Origin: Rhodanobacteraceae bacterium
GTDB taxonomy: Bacteria > Pseudomonadota > Gammaproteobacteria > Xanthomonadales > Rhodanobacteraceae
Length of the DNA stretch: 59,865 nucleotides
Direction: 5' to 3'
Assembly: GCA_025928585.1 (NCBI GenBank)
Contig: JAICJG010000003.1
Coordinates: 1-59,865, forward strand
Shown here one piece after another: positions 19,201 through 28,411 of the stretch. Made by a program: the position numbers and the translations under genes. Each line of letters opens with the position of its first letter. Within the stretch, counting starts at the first letter, position 1. Below the pieces are notes generated by a model that was not told where the DNA came from, searched no databases, and was given only the letters and a program-made list of their open reading frames with translations.

Positions 19201-20899
19201 CGTCTGCGAAATGCTGGGCCCGATCGCCCGCCAGCGCAGCGTGGATCTGCATGTATTCGTGGCGCCATCGCTGCCCGCGAGAATCTGGTCCGATCCGGTA
19301 CGCCTGCGCCAATTGCTGTACAACCTGGCGGGAAACGCCATCAAATTCAGCGGTGATCGCGATGGCATGCGTGGACGCGTGGCTGTACGTGTGGAGCGTG
19401 TCTCGTCCGCGCCGGCCCGGCTGCGCTTCTTGATCGAGGACAATGGCATCGGCATGACCCAGGCCACCATCGAAAAGGCATTCGAGCCTTTCAGCCAGGC
19501 GGAGGTCTCGACCACCCGGCGCTTCGGCGGCAGTGGCCTGGGCCTGGCCATCTGCCAGAGGCTGGTTGGGCTCATGCACGGGACTTTGTCCATCAAGAGC
19601 GAGCCAGGCTCTGGCACCACGGTAACCGTCGAGGTACCCCTGGAAGTAGCCGATTCGCAAACCGGCAGCGACCTGCCCGATCTTGCGGGGCTCGATTGCG
19701 TCATCGTCAACAGCTCACGCTTCATCCCCGAAGACATCCGCACGTATCTCGAAGAGGCCGGCGCAAGGGCAAGCGTCGCCGAGGATGCAAAGACCGCCGC
19801 CAGCCTCTGCATGAAGCTGGAGAATCCCATCGTCATCCGTGGCCATGAGGCACCCCACGGCGACTCCGAAAATCCTTTCGCTGTTGCCCCCCGGGCCCGG
19901 CATCTTGTGGTCGGCGCGCGTTTTCAGCAGCAGAGATCCCCTGCGTCGGGCGTCGTAGCCATGGACGGAGAAATCCTCCGAAAAAAGTCTTTCTTGAGCG
20001 CCGTCGAGGCAGCCGCCGGCCGGCTGAAGGTTGCCCCTCAGCCGGATGAAGGCGCCCCCGGATCGATCGCAGAAGAAGGCAGTGCGCTTCCGGTTGCCCA
20101 GGCACGTGCGCTCGGCCAACTCATCCTGGTGGCCGAGGACGACCAGGTGAATCAAAAGGTGATCCTGAGCCAACTGCGACTCCTCGGCTACACGGCGGAA
20201 GTTGCCGCAAATGGTGACGAGGCACTGCGACTATGGCAGGGTGGTGACTACGGATTGGTCCTGACCGATCTGCATATGCCGGTGCTGGACGGGTACGGCC
20301 TCACGAGAGCCATCAGGCAACAGGAAGCCGATGGCCGCCGCCTGCCGATCATCGCGCTCACGGCCAATGCGCTGCGAGGCGAGGCGGAGCGCACCATGGC
20401 TTGCGGCATCGATGACTACCTGACCAAACCAATCAGCCTCGCTGCCCTTCGGTCGGTGCTCGAAGAATGGATGCCTGCCGAAACCTCCCCCTTGCCGGCA
20501 CAGGGGCCCGGGACAGACGGCCACGGCGCCAATCCGCCGCCGCTCGATCTGGACGTGATGCGCGAGATCGTCGGCTCCGACGACGCCACGCTCGGCGAAC
20601 TGCTCGTCGACTACCGCGTGTCGCTCGTGGAGACCTGCGACGCCATGCGGCGGGCGTCCGATGCCGGATATTTCCCCGAACTGGCGGCGGCCGCCCACCG
20701 CCTCAAATCTTCCTCCCGCTCCGTTGGAGCTCTTCCCATGGGCGATTTGTGCGCTGAAATCGAAAACGTGGTCAAGACCGCCAACTGCGGCGTCGTTGTT
20801 TCGTTGATGCGCACGCTCGAATCGGCCCTGCCCGTCCTCCTTGGGGCAATTGGGGCGGCGCTGGAAAAGCTCGGCGCCGGGGAAATCGGCAGCCGTTAG
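16256..20899 (+). CDS. Hybrid sensor histidine kinase (REC-PAS x5-HisKA-HATPase-REC-REC-HPt)
   Basis: This is a 1547-residue soluble-looking phosphorelay kinase. In order it has a receiver-like domain (1-135) whose phosphoacceptor position is Ala62 ([12 protein letters not shown]); a coiled coil (about 165-225); about five PAS domains (235-870); HisKA with His910 in SHEIRTP; HATPase with N box ([10 protein letters not shown]), DNGIGM and GGSGLGLA; a degenerate receiver (about 1140-1250) lacking an Asp site; an intact receiver with Asp1338 in LTDLHMP; and an HPt domain with His1481 in [14 protein letters not shown]. No clear membrane segments are seen, so it probably senses cytoplasmic cues. 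Its HPt probably passes phosphate to the divergently encoded receiver proteins. Confidence 0.93.
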   Translation: MNDILKRSADAIEILVAEDRGAQALDLQFLLESHGYGVVLCENGRRALESARQRKPTLVISAIVMPEMNGYDLCRALKDDLELADVPVLLVTTMSDSGEVLRAIHAGADSFIPKPCDGRFLIDRIQFFLPSRRAPKIEHSRTEAEISADDEGHLIDSEHQKILSLLASTYDAAVQCHQGLRKSQQELREANTALREANARLREQDRQRAEAEAEVRRLSSEPLQATDAKLQRSEQSYRLLLDMLPSAIYTSASDGEVLEYNPAAEALWGKTPAKGVKSQDLYEGYRIRRQPGEGWLAIDRHPSAAVLQAGASARNETLELQRPNGTCVEVLVNTVSLTGTDGSPAGSIHCLLDVTERSAARRELEESRCLAQATFDALPLHLCVVDGNGVILAVNKAWRDFGQRHPKAIEAANEGAGYLAARAIGLASTGDRDDAFIEGMYAVLEGRQSQTVMEYQTLLDGETRWYVAHVSRFGVDGMVRFVIAHEDITARRLAENKANEQAAMLGIAGQMARLGGWTYRVDDGVLNWSAEVTAILGLPADAASPSLEQALACCPPPWRERIEERFRACVKQGEAFDEELQILSAEGHPVWIRTIAAAEREADGRIVRVNGAFMDVTGRKLAEEQAAETNARLAQTLESMTDAFLTLDGNWRFTFLNKKAEYILQRPRDELLGKKLSDEFPSITGTKFEQEYRRALGSNRPAAFEEFYEPLQCWLEVNAYPSEHGLGIYFRDVTDRHVAARALQDSEQRLRLAITAGGLGTWRLDDVSREIECSTHCKAMLGLPPDASVDYPTIRTLIHPEDRPAINACLESAREEHREFVFDNRVVWPDGSVHWIAVMGRTFGDADGERGMEGVCFDITQRKENEQQLRDLNENLERWVEQRTKELDDAKRNAEAANQAKSAFLAQMSHEIRTPMNGIVGMIEVLSHGSLTKNQMDAVRTIRESAFTLLDLIDDILDFSKIEAGRLELERVSVDPLDLAEGVCEMLGPIARQRSVDLHVFVAPSLPARIWSDPVRLRQLLYNLAGNAIKFSGDRDGMRGRVAVRVERVSSAPARLRFLIEDNGIGMTQATIEKAFEPFSQAEVSTTRRFGGSGLGLAICQRLVGLMHGTLSIKSEPGSGTTVTVEVPLEVADSQTGSDLPDLAGLDCVIVNSSRFIPEDIRTYLEEAGARASVAEDAKTAASLCMKLENPIVIRGHEAPHGDSENPFAVAPRARHLVVGARFQQQRSPASGVVAMDGEILRKKSFLSAVEAAAGRLKVAPQPDEGAPGSIAEEGSALPVAQARALGQLILVAEDDQVNQKVILSQLRLLGYTAEVAANGDEALRLWQGGDYGLVLTDLHMPVLDGYGLTRAIRQQEADGRRLPIIALTANALRGEAERTMACGIDDYLTKPISLAALRSVLEEWMPAETSPLPAQGPGTDGHGANPPPLDLDVMREIVGSDDATLGELLVDYRVSLVETCDAMRRASDAGYFPELAAAAHRLKSSSRSVGALPMGDLCAEIENVVKTANCGVVVSLMRTLESALPVLLGAIGAALEKLGAGEIGSR

Positions 20900-21045
20900 C
20901 GGTTGCGGGGCCACCCGGAAGGAGCCGGATCCGTAGCTCCGACCAGCCGGTCGCAGCAAACGGAGTCGCGGGCGGGGCGATCAGGCCGAGCGACGGAGGG
21001 CACGTCGTTCCGCTTCGGCGCGCCCGCTCCTGCCCCGCCTCGCCA

Positions 21046-22290
21046 TCAAAGCCGTTCGCTGCGGTCCACCTCGATCAGCGGCACGAACAACGCGTCGGCA
21101 TCGACGCCGCGGGCGAACAGCATCGCCTGAAAGCGTTCGCCCATTTGTCCCGGCAAGGTCAGCCGCTTGACCTCCTGGGCGAGCGCGTAGCGGGCTGCCT
21201 CATCCCCCGCCGCGGAGTGGGCGGCGGCGAACAGCTCGCCGAGCCCCGCGGCGATCAAAAATTCCGACTGGAAGCAGTACGCCACCGACCTGAACCCGGC
21301 GGCGATGCCGGCCTCGGCGAGCGAGGTGAAGTCGATCGAGGCGGTGATGTCCTGCAGGCCCGGCAGAATCAGCGGATCGGGATGCGCGCGGTGGCGGTAA
21401 TGGCAAAGCAGCGTGCCATCGCTGCGCTCGGGCAGGTAGTACTCGCGCCGCACGTAACCGTAATCGGTGAACAAGGCCGCGCCGCGGGCCTGTTCGCCGG
21501 CCACCGCCTCCAGCCACCACGGCAGTTGCGGCAGCACTTCCGAGCGATAGCCGTCGGCGAACTCGCGGCCGAGGCTGCGTTGCAGGTGCCGCACCGCGCC
21601 CGCGACCAGCGGGTCGGCCGGCCGGTCGGTGCGGACGAACGCGCCGTTGGCGGTGAGGTCGACGTGCTCCTCGAACACCTCGCCGTCACGAACGGTGAAG
21701 CGCGTCGTCGGCAATGCATCCAGCACTTCGTTGGCGAACAGCACGCCCGACCAGGCATGCTGCGGCGGGCGATCGAGCCATTCGCAGCGCGCCGACAGTT
21801 CGGTGGGCAGTTCGGCCCGCAGGCACTCGCGCTGGCGCTCGCGGAGGTCCGCCGAGGGTTCCAGCAACCAGTAGCGGGCCGGCACGCTTCCGAGCGACTC
21901 CAGTTCGCGCAGACAGTCCCGGGCGAAGGCCCCGCTGCCGCCGCCGAGTTCGAACCACACCGCGTCCTCGCCGCAGGCCGCCAACGCAGGTGCCATCGCA
22001 CGCGCGACGCAACGCGCGAACAAGGTTCCGAGTTCCGGCGCCGTCACGAAATCGCCGGCCTTGCCGAATTTCAGCCGACCCGCGCTGTAGTACCCGAGCC
22101 CGGGCGCATACAGGCAGCGCTCCATGAAGCGCGCGAACGAGATCGGTCCGCCCGCGCCGATTTCTTGTCGGATCGCATCGGCTAGGCGCGCGGAGTGCGC
22201 GGCTTCGTCTGCGGAGGGTTCGGGGAGCGCGGCGTCGATGGGAATGGTCGTTCGTCCTCGGTGCGCCCCCTTGGACAAGGAAGCTTCCAT
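21046..22290 (-). CDS. MidA/NDUFAF7-family SAM-dependent methyltransferase
   Basis: The 414-residue protein is a class I SAM methyltransferase of the DUF185/MidA family, whose eukaryotic member NDUFAF7 methylates an arginine of complex I. Visible features are FMERCLYAPGLGYYSAG near the N-terminus, GDFVTAPE, the SAM-binding ELGGGSGAFA, and VLFANEVLDALP. The start MEASLSKG was chosen because upstream codons show no family similarity and run toward the divergent gene. The bacterial substrate is unknown. It faces the pteridine reductase gene across 106 bp. Confidence 0.87.
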   Translation of the reverse strand: MEASLSKGAHRGRTTIPIDAALPEPSADEAAHSARLADAIRQEIGAGGPISFARFMERCLYAPGLGYYSAGRLKFGKAGDFVTAPELGTLFARCVARAMAPALAACGEDAVWFELGGGSGAFARDCLRELESLGSVPARYWLLEPSADLRERQRECLRAELPTELSARCEWLDRPPQHAWSGVLFANEVLDALPTTRFTVRDGEVFEEHVDLTANGAFVRTDRPADPLVAGAVRHLQRSLGREFADGYRSEVLPQLPWWLEAVAGEQARGAALFTDYGYVRREYYLPERSDGTLLCHYRHRAHPDPLILPGLQDITASIDFTSLAEAGIAAGFRSVAYCFQSEFLIAAGLGELFAAAHSAAGDEAARYALAQEVKRLTLPGQMGERFQAMLFARGVDADALFVPLIEVDRSERL

Positions 22291-22396
22291 TCGAAGCACA
22301 TCATACGATGCGCTCCGCTGGGAGCGCGCGGCAGCTTCGACTTCGCGCCCGGCCCGCGCTACGCTCGCCGCGAACGCATTGGGTCGAGCACCTGCC

Positions 22397-23137
22397 ATGG
22401 TCGAGCGGAACCGCCCCGTAGCAATGGTCACCGGCGCCGCCCGCCGGATCGGCGCGGTGATCGCGCGCACCCTCCATGCCGCGGGTTACGACCTGGCGCT
22501 GCACGGCTGGCGATCCCGTGACGAACTCGACTCGCTGGCAGCCGAGCTGCAGGCGCGGCGTGCGGATTCGACGCTGGTGCTTGTGGCCGATCTCGGCGAC
22601 CCCGGGTGTCTGCCGGAGCTGGTCGCGGCGACCGCGGACCGGTTCGGCCGCCTGGACGCGCTGGTCAACAATGCCTCCCTGTTCCACCCGACGCCGCTCG
22701 ACGGCACCACGGCCGCGCAATGGGATGCCCTGTTCGCGGTCAACGCGCGCGCGCCGTGGCTGCTGGCCCAGGCTGCGGCGCCGCACCTGAGCGCCGCCCG
22801 CGGCAGCATCGTCAACGTCACCGACATCTACGCCGAGCGCCCGCTGCCGCGGCACTCCGCGTATTGCATGAGCAAGGCGGCGTTGCGGATGGCAACGTCG
22901 GCGCTCGCGGAGGAACTCGGTCCCGGGGTACGGGTGAACGCGGTGGCCCCGGGCGCGATCCTGTGGCCGGAAGGCGACGCCGGCGCCGACCGCGCGCAAA
23001 CACTGGCCCGCATCCCGCTGGCGCGCACCGGCACGCCGGAAGAGGTCGCCGGCGCGGTGCTGTGGCTGATCCAGGGGGCGACCTACATGACGGGGCAGAC
23101 GCTGCGCGTCGATGGCGGGCGCCTACTCGGCCCCTGA
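22397..23137 (+). CDS. Pteridine reductase (SDR family)
   Basis: The 246-residue short-chain dehydrogenase has the TGAARRIG cofactor motif, whose Arg residues favour NADPH, the NNAS motif and the catalytic YCMSK (Tyr and Lys), with Ser-equivalent residues around VNVTD. TGxARRIG is characteristic of pteridine/dihydrofolate reductases of the FolM/PTR1 type. The nearby folK and folB support a role in reducing pterins or dihydrofolate. The start MVERNRPVAM was chosen at the edge of the fold. A generic SDR role cannot be fully excluded. Confidence 0.85.
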   Translation: MVERNRPVAMVTGAARRIGAVIARTLHAAGYDLALHGWRSRDELDSLAAELQARRADSTLVLVADLGDPGCLPELVAATADRFGRLDALVNNASLFHPTPLDGTTAAQWDALFAVNARAPWLLAQAAAPHLSAARGSIVNVTDIYAERPLPRHSAYCMSKAALRMATSALAEELGPGVRVNAVAPGAILWPEGDAGADRAQTLARIPLARTGTPEEVAGAVLWLIQGATYMTGQTLRVDGGRLLGP

Positions 23138-23207
23138 CGCCCGCGGCCGCGACTTGAAGGACACCCCGCGCGCCGGCATCTTGGTGCCGGAACGATCCGA
23201 GACGTCG

Positions 23208-23879
23208 ATGTCCGCAACCGCAGCCGCCGCCCGCAAGCCTTCAGCCCGCAAGATCGCGCGGCAGATCCTCGATTTCCTCGCCGACGTTCCGGCCAGCCGC
23301 GAACGGCCGCACGCCCATCCGCGTCGCCGCAGCCAGGCCATTGCGCGCGCGGCGCGCCGCAAGGCGTTCGTCGCCTCGTCCTCGCTGGCATTGCCGCCCG
23401 GGCCGCTCGGCTGGCTGACGGTGCTGCCGGAACTCGTCGCGATCTGGAAGATCCAGGCGCAGATGGTTGCGGATATCGCCGGTGCCTGCGGGCGGCGCAC
23501 GACCGTCACCCGCGAGCAGATGATGTATTGCCTGTTCCGCCACGCGGCCTCGCAGGCGCTGCGCGATCTCGTGGTCCGCACCGGCGAGCGCTGGTTCGTA
23601 CAAGCCACCACCGCGCAGGCAATCCAGCGAATGGCCCACCGGATCGGGGTCAAGCTTTCCGAACGGGCGCTGGGCAGCTCGCTCGCGCGGATGGTACCGG
23701 TTGCCGGGGCTCTCGGGGTCGGCATCTATGCGTGGTACGACACCCGGCAGGTCGCGCGCACCGCAATTGCAATGTTCTGCCCCGAGCCCGCAGCGGATTC
23801 CCCGCAACGAACGACCCAAATCCGTGCGCAACGCATCGAGCGCGACCCCGCACAGGATGCGCGCGAAGCGGGTTTGTAG
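23208..23879 (+). CDS. EcsC-like protein
   Basis: The 223-residue protein has a region resembling the EcsC family: LPPGPLGWLTVLPELVAIWKIQ followed by amphipathic helices and a hydrophobic GALGVGIYAWYDT segment. EcsC-like proteins are membrane-associated and have no firm biochemical role. The N-terminus is Ala/Arg rich; ATG 23208 was preferred to upstream codons that overlap the pteridine reductase. It converges on folK. Confidence 0.7.
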   Translation: MSATAAAARKPSARKIARQILDFLADVPASRERPHAHPRRRSQAIARAARRKAFVASSSLALPPGPLGWLTVLPELVAIWKIQAQMVADIAGACGRRTTVTREQMMYCLFRHAASQALRDLVVRTGERWFVQATTAQAIQRMAHRIGVKLSERALGSSLARMVPVAGALGVGIYAWYDTRQVARTAIAMFCPEPAADSPQRTTQIRAQRIERDPAQDAREAGL

Positions 23880-23945
23880 CTTGTGGGGACCGGTCCCGTT
23901 GCGGCGCTGCTTGAACCGGGCCACGACGGGCACGGACGGGCCGGC

Positions 23946-24452
23946 TCAGGGCCGATAGCAGGAGCCGGAACCACCAGGGCACGTCGTCGCCCTTTCAAGA
24001 CTCGGCAATCCGGACGCAAGTCGCTGCCAGCGCGCGAGCAGCGCTTCGCCGGCGAAGGGTTCGCGAACCTCCGGCGCGATGTCGGCGAGCGGCGCGAGCA
24101 CGTGCGCACGCTCGAATTCCTCGCGCGACAAATCGCTGCGGCAGTTGCCGCCTTCACACCAAAGCGCAATGTCGAGGTCGAGCGTGCGGTCGGCGTAGCG
24201 TGGCAGGCTGCGGTCGCGGCCACTGGCATCCTCGAGTTCGCGCAGCCATCGGCGCAACGCCACGTGCGCGAGATCGACATCGAATGCCGCCGCGCAATTC
24301 AGGAATGGCGCGCCCGCGAACCCGACCGCGTCACTGCGGTACACGGGCGAGACCAGCAGTTTGCCGAAGCGCGCCCGCAACGCCGCCAGCGCATCCCGCA
24401 AATGGCGCTCGGGCTCGAGGTTGGAACCGAGGCTCAGGTAAACCCGGGGCAT
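23946..24452 (-). CDS. folK: HPPK, 2-amino-4-hydroxy-6-hydroxymethyldihydropteridine pyrophosphokinase
   Basis: The 168-residue enzyme transfers pyrophosphate from ATP to 6-hydroxymethyl-dihydropterin in folate synthesis. Motifs are YLSLGSNLEPE at the N-terminus, SPVYRSDAVGF, PFLNCAAAFD and RTLDLDIALW, the last carrying the two metal-binding Asp residues. It follows folB by 13 bp on the same strand, so folB-folK probably form one operon. Confidence 0.93.
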   Translation of the reverse strand: MPRVYLSLGSNLEPERHLRDALAALRARFGKLLVSPVYRSDAVGFAGAPFLNCAAAFDVDLAHVALRRWLRELEDASGRDRSLPRYADRTLDLDIALWCEGGNCRSDLSREEFERAHVLAPLADIAPEVREPFAGEALLARWQRLASGLPSLERATTCPGGSGSCYRP

Positions 24453-24465
24453 GGCGTCGATGGAC

Positions 24466-24822
24466 CTAGGGTTTCAGCCCGCGCTCGACCACCACGCCCA
24501 CCGCACGCGCGCCGCGCACGGCCCCGGGCTTGGCGAGTTTCAGCCGCACCCACGCGACGCCGAATTCGTCGCGGATGATCGCGGCACAGCGCTCGGCGAG
24601 GGTTTCCACCAGTTGAAACCCCGATCCTTCGATGAAACCCGCCAGGCGCTTGGAGACGGCCTTGTAATCCAGCGTGTCGTCGATGCGATCGCTGGCGGCG
24701 GGGCGGGCGTTGTCAAAAGCCATCTCGACGTCGAGCACCACCGGCTGGCGCACCCGGCGTTCCCAGTCGTAGATGCCGATGATGGTCTCGACGGTCAAAC
24801 CTTCGATGAAAACGGTATCCAT
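24466..24822 (-). CDS. folB: Dihydroneopterin aldolase
   Basis: The 118-residue protein converts dihydroneopterin to 6-hydroxymethyl-dihydropterin and glycolaldehyde, the step before FolK. Family features are GLTVETIIGIYDWERRVRQP near the N-terminus, LDYKAVSKR and the LVETLAER segment with the catalytic Glu; Lys in KLAKPGAV completes the site. It lies 4 bp from the tsaD stop and 13 bp before folK, so the three genes are probably co-transcribed. Confidence 0.93.
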   Translation of the reverse strand: MDTVFIEGLTVETIIGIYDWERRVRQPVVLDVEMAFDNARPAASDRIDDTLDYKAVSKRLAGFIEGSGFQLVETLAERCAAIIRDEFGVAWVRLKLAKPGAVRGARAVGVVVERGLKP

Positions 24823-24826
24823 GGGT

Positions 24827-25888
24827 TCAGGCGACTTCCGGAAGTGCTTCGAGGTTCCAGCGCGGCCGTACCCGGATTTCCGGGCCGGTGTGTTGGCCGG
24901 CGGCGAGCCGGATCGAGCCCGCCAGCGCGATCATTGCGCCGTTGTCGGTGCAGAACTGGAGGCGCGGGAAATAGGTCGAAAATCCCTCGCGCTGGCCGGC
25001 TTCGGCGAGCTGGGCGCGCAGGCGCTGGTTGGCGCCGACTCCGCCGGAAACCACGAGCCGCTGGTAGCCGGTTTGCGCGAGCGCGCGCCGGCATTTGATC
25101 GCCAGTGTTTCCACGATCGCTTCTTCGAAACCGCGCGCGATGTCGGCGCGCGTCTGCGCGCTCTGGTCGCTGCCGCGCCAGGCCAGCAGCACCTGGGTCT
25201 TCAGCCCGGAAAAACTCATGTCGAGGCCGGGCCGGTCGGTCATGGGGCGCGAAAACCGGAAGGCATCCGGGCTGCCGGATTCGGCGATCTTCGCCAGTGC
25301 CGGCCCGCCCGGGTACGGCAGGCCCATCAACTTGGCGGTCTTGTCGAAGGCTTCACCCGCAGCGTCGTCGAGGGTGTCGCCGAGGATCACGTAGCTGCCG
25401 ACCCGTTCGACCCCCACCAGCAGGGAATGGCCGCCCGACACCAGCAGCGCCACGAACGGGGGTGCCAGCGGTTTCGTACCGAGGGCCGGCTCCTCCAGCA
25501 GCGGCGCCAGCAGGTGTCCCTCCATGTGGTGGACCTCGATCGCCGGGACCTCGAGTGCCCACGCCAGCGCACGCGCGGCCGCCGCGCCCACCAGCAGCGC
25601 GCCGACCAGCCCGGGACCGGCGGTGTAGGCCACCGCGCCGAGTTCGCGAACTCCGACGCCTGCATCCGCAAGTGTCTGGCGCACAAGGGGAAGCAGCTTC
25701 CTCACGTGGTCGCGGCTGGCGAGTTCGGGCACTACCCCGCCATATTCGGCGTGCAGCGAGACCTGGGAATACAGGGCATGGGCCAGCAACCCCCGCCCGG
25801 GCGCGGACGGGTCCAATCGGAGCAGCGCCACCCCGGTCTCGTCGCAGGAGCTCTCGATGCCCAGTACCGGGGCCTTTGAATCGATCAT
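24827..25888 (-). CDS. tsaD: tRNA t6A threonylcarbamoyltransferase TsaD
   Basis: The 353-residue ASKHA-fold protein transfers threonylcarbamoyl to A37 of ANN-decoding tRNAs with TsaB and TsaE. It begins [17 protein letters not shown]; a GTG three codons upstream is an alternative. The metal-binding HMEGH motif, [23 protein letters not shown] and CTDNGAMIA are all present. It is transcribed away from rpsU, and the rpsU promoter overlaps its first codons, a common gammaproteobacterial arrangement. Confidence 0.95.
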   Translation of the reverse strand: MIDSKAPVLGIESSCDETGVALLRLDPSAPGRGLLAHALYSQVSLHAEYGGVVPELASRDHVRKLLPLVRQTLADAGVGVRELGAVAYTAGPGLVGALLVGAAAARALAWALEVPAIEVHHMEGHLLAPLLEEPALGTKPLAPPFVALLVSGGHSLLVGVERVGSYVILGDTLDDAAGEAFDKTAKLMGLPYPGGPALAKIAESGSPDAFRFSRPMTDRPGLDMSFSGLKTQVLLAWRGSDQSAQTRADIARGFEEAIVETLAIKCRRALAQTGYQRLVVSGGVGANQRLRAQLAEAGQREGFSTYFPRLQFCTDNGAMIALAGSIRLAAGQHTGPEIRVRPRWNLEALPEVA

Positions 25889-25905
25889 GGGAATCACGGT
25901 ATACT
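25876..25905 (+). promoter_or_regulatory. Probable sigma70 promoter of rpsU
   Basis: TTGAAT at 25876-25881 and TATACT at 25900-25905 are separated by 18 bp, close to the housekeeping consensus. They lie about 50 bp upstream of the rpsU start and overlap the divergent tsaD start region. This is a reading of the sequence only. Confidence 0.6.
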
Positions 25906-25954
25906 TCGCGGCTCGCCCGCGCCAAAGCGGGCCAGTTTACCAAGTGGAGCATCC

Positions 25955-26170
25955 ATGCCCAGCGTCAAAGTCCGCGAGAACGAGCCCTTCGAGATCGCCC
26001 TGCGCCGCTTCAAGCGCACGTGCGAGAAGGCCGGCGTGCTCGCCGAAACGCGCAAGCGAGAGTACTACGAGAAGCCGACCCAGGAACGCAAGCGCAAGCG
26101 CGCCGCGGCGGTGAAGCGCCATCTGCGCCGGGTCTCGCGCGAAGTCACCCGCCGCAAGCGCCTGTACTGA
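25955..26170 (+). CDS. rpsU: 30S ribosomal protein S21
   Basis: The 71-residue basic protein matches bS21: [19 protein letters not shown] at the N-terminus and an Arg/Lys-rich C-terminus ending RRKRLY. It is part of the small subunit and helps mRNA binding during initiation. It has its own promoter and intrinsic terminator. yqeY follows at 192 bp, but the dnaG gene often found next is about 17 kb away. Confidence 0.97.
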   Translation: MPSVKVRENEPFEIALRRFKRTCEKAGVLAETRKREYYEKPTQERKRKRAAAVKRHLRRVSREVTRRKRLY

Positions 26171-26196
26171 GTCGCTCCACGATACAAGATTCTCGA

Positions 26197-26226
26197 GCCG
26201 GTGCTGCCCTGCGGCACCGGCTTTTT
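26197..26226 (+). terminator. Intrinsic terminator after rpsU
   Basis: An 8-bp GC stem (GCCGGTGC paired with GCACCGGC) encloses a 9-nt loop and is followed directly by TTTTT. It starts 26 bp after the rpsU stop codon, so rpsU is probably a monocistronic unit with limited read-through to yqeY. Confidence 0.85.
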
Positions 26227-26362
26227 GCGTTGGCACGTAGGGTTGGCTCATGCCCTTGCCCCTTGGGTCAAGGGGACGCGCAAGGCGACCGTCTTGCGCG
26301 CGGTTGTGGAAGAATGATCAAGCACGATCGAAGCAAACGATGCACCCTCATTCGAGGTCCCC

Positions 26363-26812
26363 ATGAGCGCACTGAAAGCACGCCTGACCGAAGACATGAA
26401 AGCCGCGCTAAAGGGCGGCGACAAACAACGCCTGGCTACGATCCGGCTGGTCCTCGCCGCGATCAAGCAGCGCGAGGTCGATGAACGCATTGCGCTGGAC
26501 GACGCGCAGGTCCTGCACGTGCTGGAAAAGATGTTGAAGCAGCGCCGCGATTCGGTCGCCCAGTACGAAGCCGCCAAGCGCGAGGATCTGGCCGAACAGG
26601 AGCGCTACGAGATCGGCGTGATTGAATCGTACCTGCCGGCACCACTCACCGATGCTGAGCTCGACGCGCTGGTCGGGACCTGCATCGCGGATGCAGGCGC
26701 CAGTTCGCCCCGCGACATGGGCAAGGTGATGGCGCTGCTGAAGGAGCGCGCCGCCGGACGCGCCGACATGGGCGCGCTGTCGCAGCGCGTGAAGTCCCGA
26801 CTGGCCGACTGA
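26363..26812 (+). CDS. yqeY: GatB/YqeY domain protein
   Basis: The 149-residue helical protein matches the YqeY family, related to the tail domain of GatB of the tRNA-dependent amidotransferase. MSALKARLTEDMKAALKGGD at the start and YLPAPLTDAELDALV in the middle are typical. Its role is not firmly known; a link to tRNA or amide metabolism is suggested by the homology. It follows rpsU as in many gammaproteobacteria. Confidence 0.9.
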   Translation: MSALKARLTEDMKAALKGGDKQRLATIRLVLAAIKQREVDERIALDDAQVLHVLEKMLKQRRDSVAQYEAAKREDLAEQERYEIGVIESYLPAPLTDAELDALVGTCIADAGASSPRDMGKVMALLKERAAGRADMGALSQRVKSRLAD

Positions 26813-26991
26813 TTTCAAGAGTTTCACTCGCGCGAGCGAGCTGCCTTCTGTTTCGGCCGCAGGCCCGGGGCACACGGATGGGCGAGTTCGCACGGCTGCC
26901 GTCCGGCGAGCGCCACGGGCATTTCGCCGACACGATGTCGGTGAAACCGTCATGCCGGGCGCACTGGTTTTGGTGACTTTGCCGAAACAAC

Positions 26992-27015
26992 CGCCTCCCG
27001 GGCGCCCGGGAGGCG
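26992..27015. promoter_or_regulatory. Perfect 24-bp palindrome upstream of the arginase-KAS operon
   Basis: CGCCTCCCGGGC is followed at once by its exact reverse complement. It lies 61 bp before the first gene of the seven-gene operon and 180 bp after yqeY. No T-run follows, so a classical terminator is unlikely. It could be a dimeric-repressor operator, a structured leader or a processing site. A role is inferred from position only. Confidence 0.4.
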
Positions 27016-27075
27016 TGCAGAATCAAGAGACATGGGAGTCAGCAGCCACAAAGTGACTGCGGATACCATCGCGCG

Positions 27076-28011
27076 ATGGACAGGCGCGTCCACCTCCGGA
27101 TTCTCGACACCGACGGCAGCATCGACGTTGATGCGCTCACCGCCGCGACTCCATGCGCGTCGGTGACGCGCGTCGACCTGCGCGATCTCGCGCCCGCGCT
27201 GCGACTGTGGAGCCGCGCCAGAAACATCGCTGACGCGCGCGCGCGGATCGCCGCTGCGGGCGACCCGCGCCCCTCGGTCACGTTCCTCGGGTCGGGCGAT
27301 TTCCACCACCTCGCGGCGTTGCTGATCGAGCGGGTCGAGGAATGCTTCACGGTGCTGCATTTCGACAATCATCCGGACTGGGTGCGCTTCGCGCCGCGCT
27401 GGCACTGCGGGTCCTGGGTGAACCGCGTGCTCGCACTCCCCAACGTGCAGCGGGTGGTGACGGTCGGCCCGTGCAGCGATGACCTCGCCAGCCCCGGCCG
27501 CAAGGGCGGCAACCTGCGGGCGCTGGATTCCGGGCGGCTGGCACTGCTTCCGTGGCAACATGCGCCGTCGCGGGTGCGGCGCCGCATCGCCGACGGGCCG
27601 GGCCATACCTGGCGCGACGGCCGAATCGTCTGGCGAAACCTCGGCGAAAGGCAATTGGAGGATGCTGCCGTCCTGATGGTGGAGGCGATCCCGACCAATG
27701 CGGTCTGGGTTACCATCGACAAGGACGTCTTGCCGGAAGCTGAGGCGCTGACCAACTGGGATCAGGGCAGGATGCCGGTGGCGGTCCTGACCGCAATGCT
27801 GCGCGTGGTCGGGCAGCGCAAGCGGATTCTCGGAGCGGACGTTTGCGGCGAATATTCCCCGCCGCACCATGCCAACTGGTTGAAGCGGATCGAAGCGCGC
27901 CTGGACCAACCGACACGTGCCGCAACCGACCGGCGAAGAATCGAAGACAACGTTCGTACCGACTGCGAGATTGCGCGGGTGCTGTTCGATGCCTGCGCGA
28001 ACCCCACATGA
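27076..28011 (+). CDS. Arginase/ureohydrolase-fold protein
   Basis: The 311-residue protein has the layout of ureohydrolases (arginase, agmatinase, formimidoglutamase), which cleave guanidino or formimino compounds with two Mn2+ ions. The metal motifs are recognisable but divergent: SGDFHH (His77/78) for GGDH, FDNHPD (Asp97, His99, Asp101) for DAHxD, and TIDKD (Asp215, Asp217) for SxDxDxxDP with the last Asp replaced. Catalysis is therefore plausible but the substrate is unlikely to be plain arginine. It is the first gene of a coupled operon; its stop overlaps the next start (ATGA). It could supply an amine or ureido head group. Confidence 0.78.
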   Translation: MDRRVHLRILDTDGSIDVDALTAATPCASVTRVDLRDLAPALRLWSRARNIADARARIAAAGDPRPSVTFLGSGDFHHLAALLIERVEECFTVLHFDNHPDWVRFAPRWHCGSWVNRVLALPNVQRVVTVGPCSDDLASPGRKGGNLRALDSGRLALLPWQHAPSRVRRRIADGPGHTWRDGRIVWRNLGERQLEDAAVLMVEAIPTNAVWVTIDKDVLPEAEALTNWDQGRMPVAVLTAMLRVVGQRKRILGADVCGEYSPPHHANWLKRIEARLDQPTRAATDRRRIEDNVRTDCEIARVLFDACANPT

Positions 28012-28385
28012 CCGTCACCCTCGTCACCTTCGCGCTGCTGCTCGGCTCCGTCGCCTGCGACGTGGCCGGCCAGGTGTGCTTCAAGCTCGGCGTCGGCCAC
28101 GCCATCCCGGGGGCCAGCAGCGGGCCATCGCTCGTCCACAAGGTGCTGCACTCGCCCTGGATCGCGCTGGGCGTCGCGGTGTACGCGCTGGAATTCGTGC
28201 TGTGGTTCGCGGCGCTGTCGCGCACCGAGTTGAGCAACGCGTTTCCGTTCACGGCGCTCGGCTACGTCGGGGTGGTGCTGGCCAGCCGCCACATCCTGAA
28301 CGAGCGCATTTCGCTGCGCCGCTGGGCCGGGATCGGAACCATCGTGGCCGGGGTCGTACTGGTGACCGGGCAGCAGCTCGGTTGA
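28008..28385 (+). CDS. Small multidrug resistance/EamA-type membrane protein (first of two)
   Basis: The 125-residue protein has four predicted membrane helices and resembles single-domain DMT/SMR proteins such as ArnE/ArnF rather than drug exporters: SLRRWAGIGTIVAGVVLV near the end and ALSRTELSNAFPFTALGYV in helix 3. Single-domain SMR proteins work as dimers. A second, longer SMR protein is encoded four genes away in the same operon, which suggests a heterodimer that moves a lipid-linked product across the inner membrane. This function is inferred. Confidence 0.75.
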   Translation: MTVTLVTFALLLGSVACDVAGQVCFKLGVGHAIPGASSGPSLVHKVLHSPWIALGVAVYALEFVLWFAALSRTELSNAFPFTALGYVGVVLASRHILNERISLRRWAGIGTIVAGVVLVTGQQLG

Positions 28386-28411
28386 ATGCATCAGGCTAGG
28401 CAGGGGCGACC

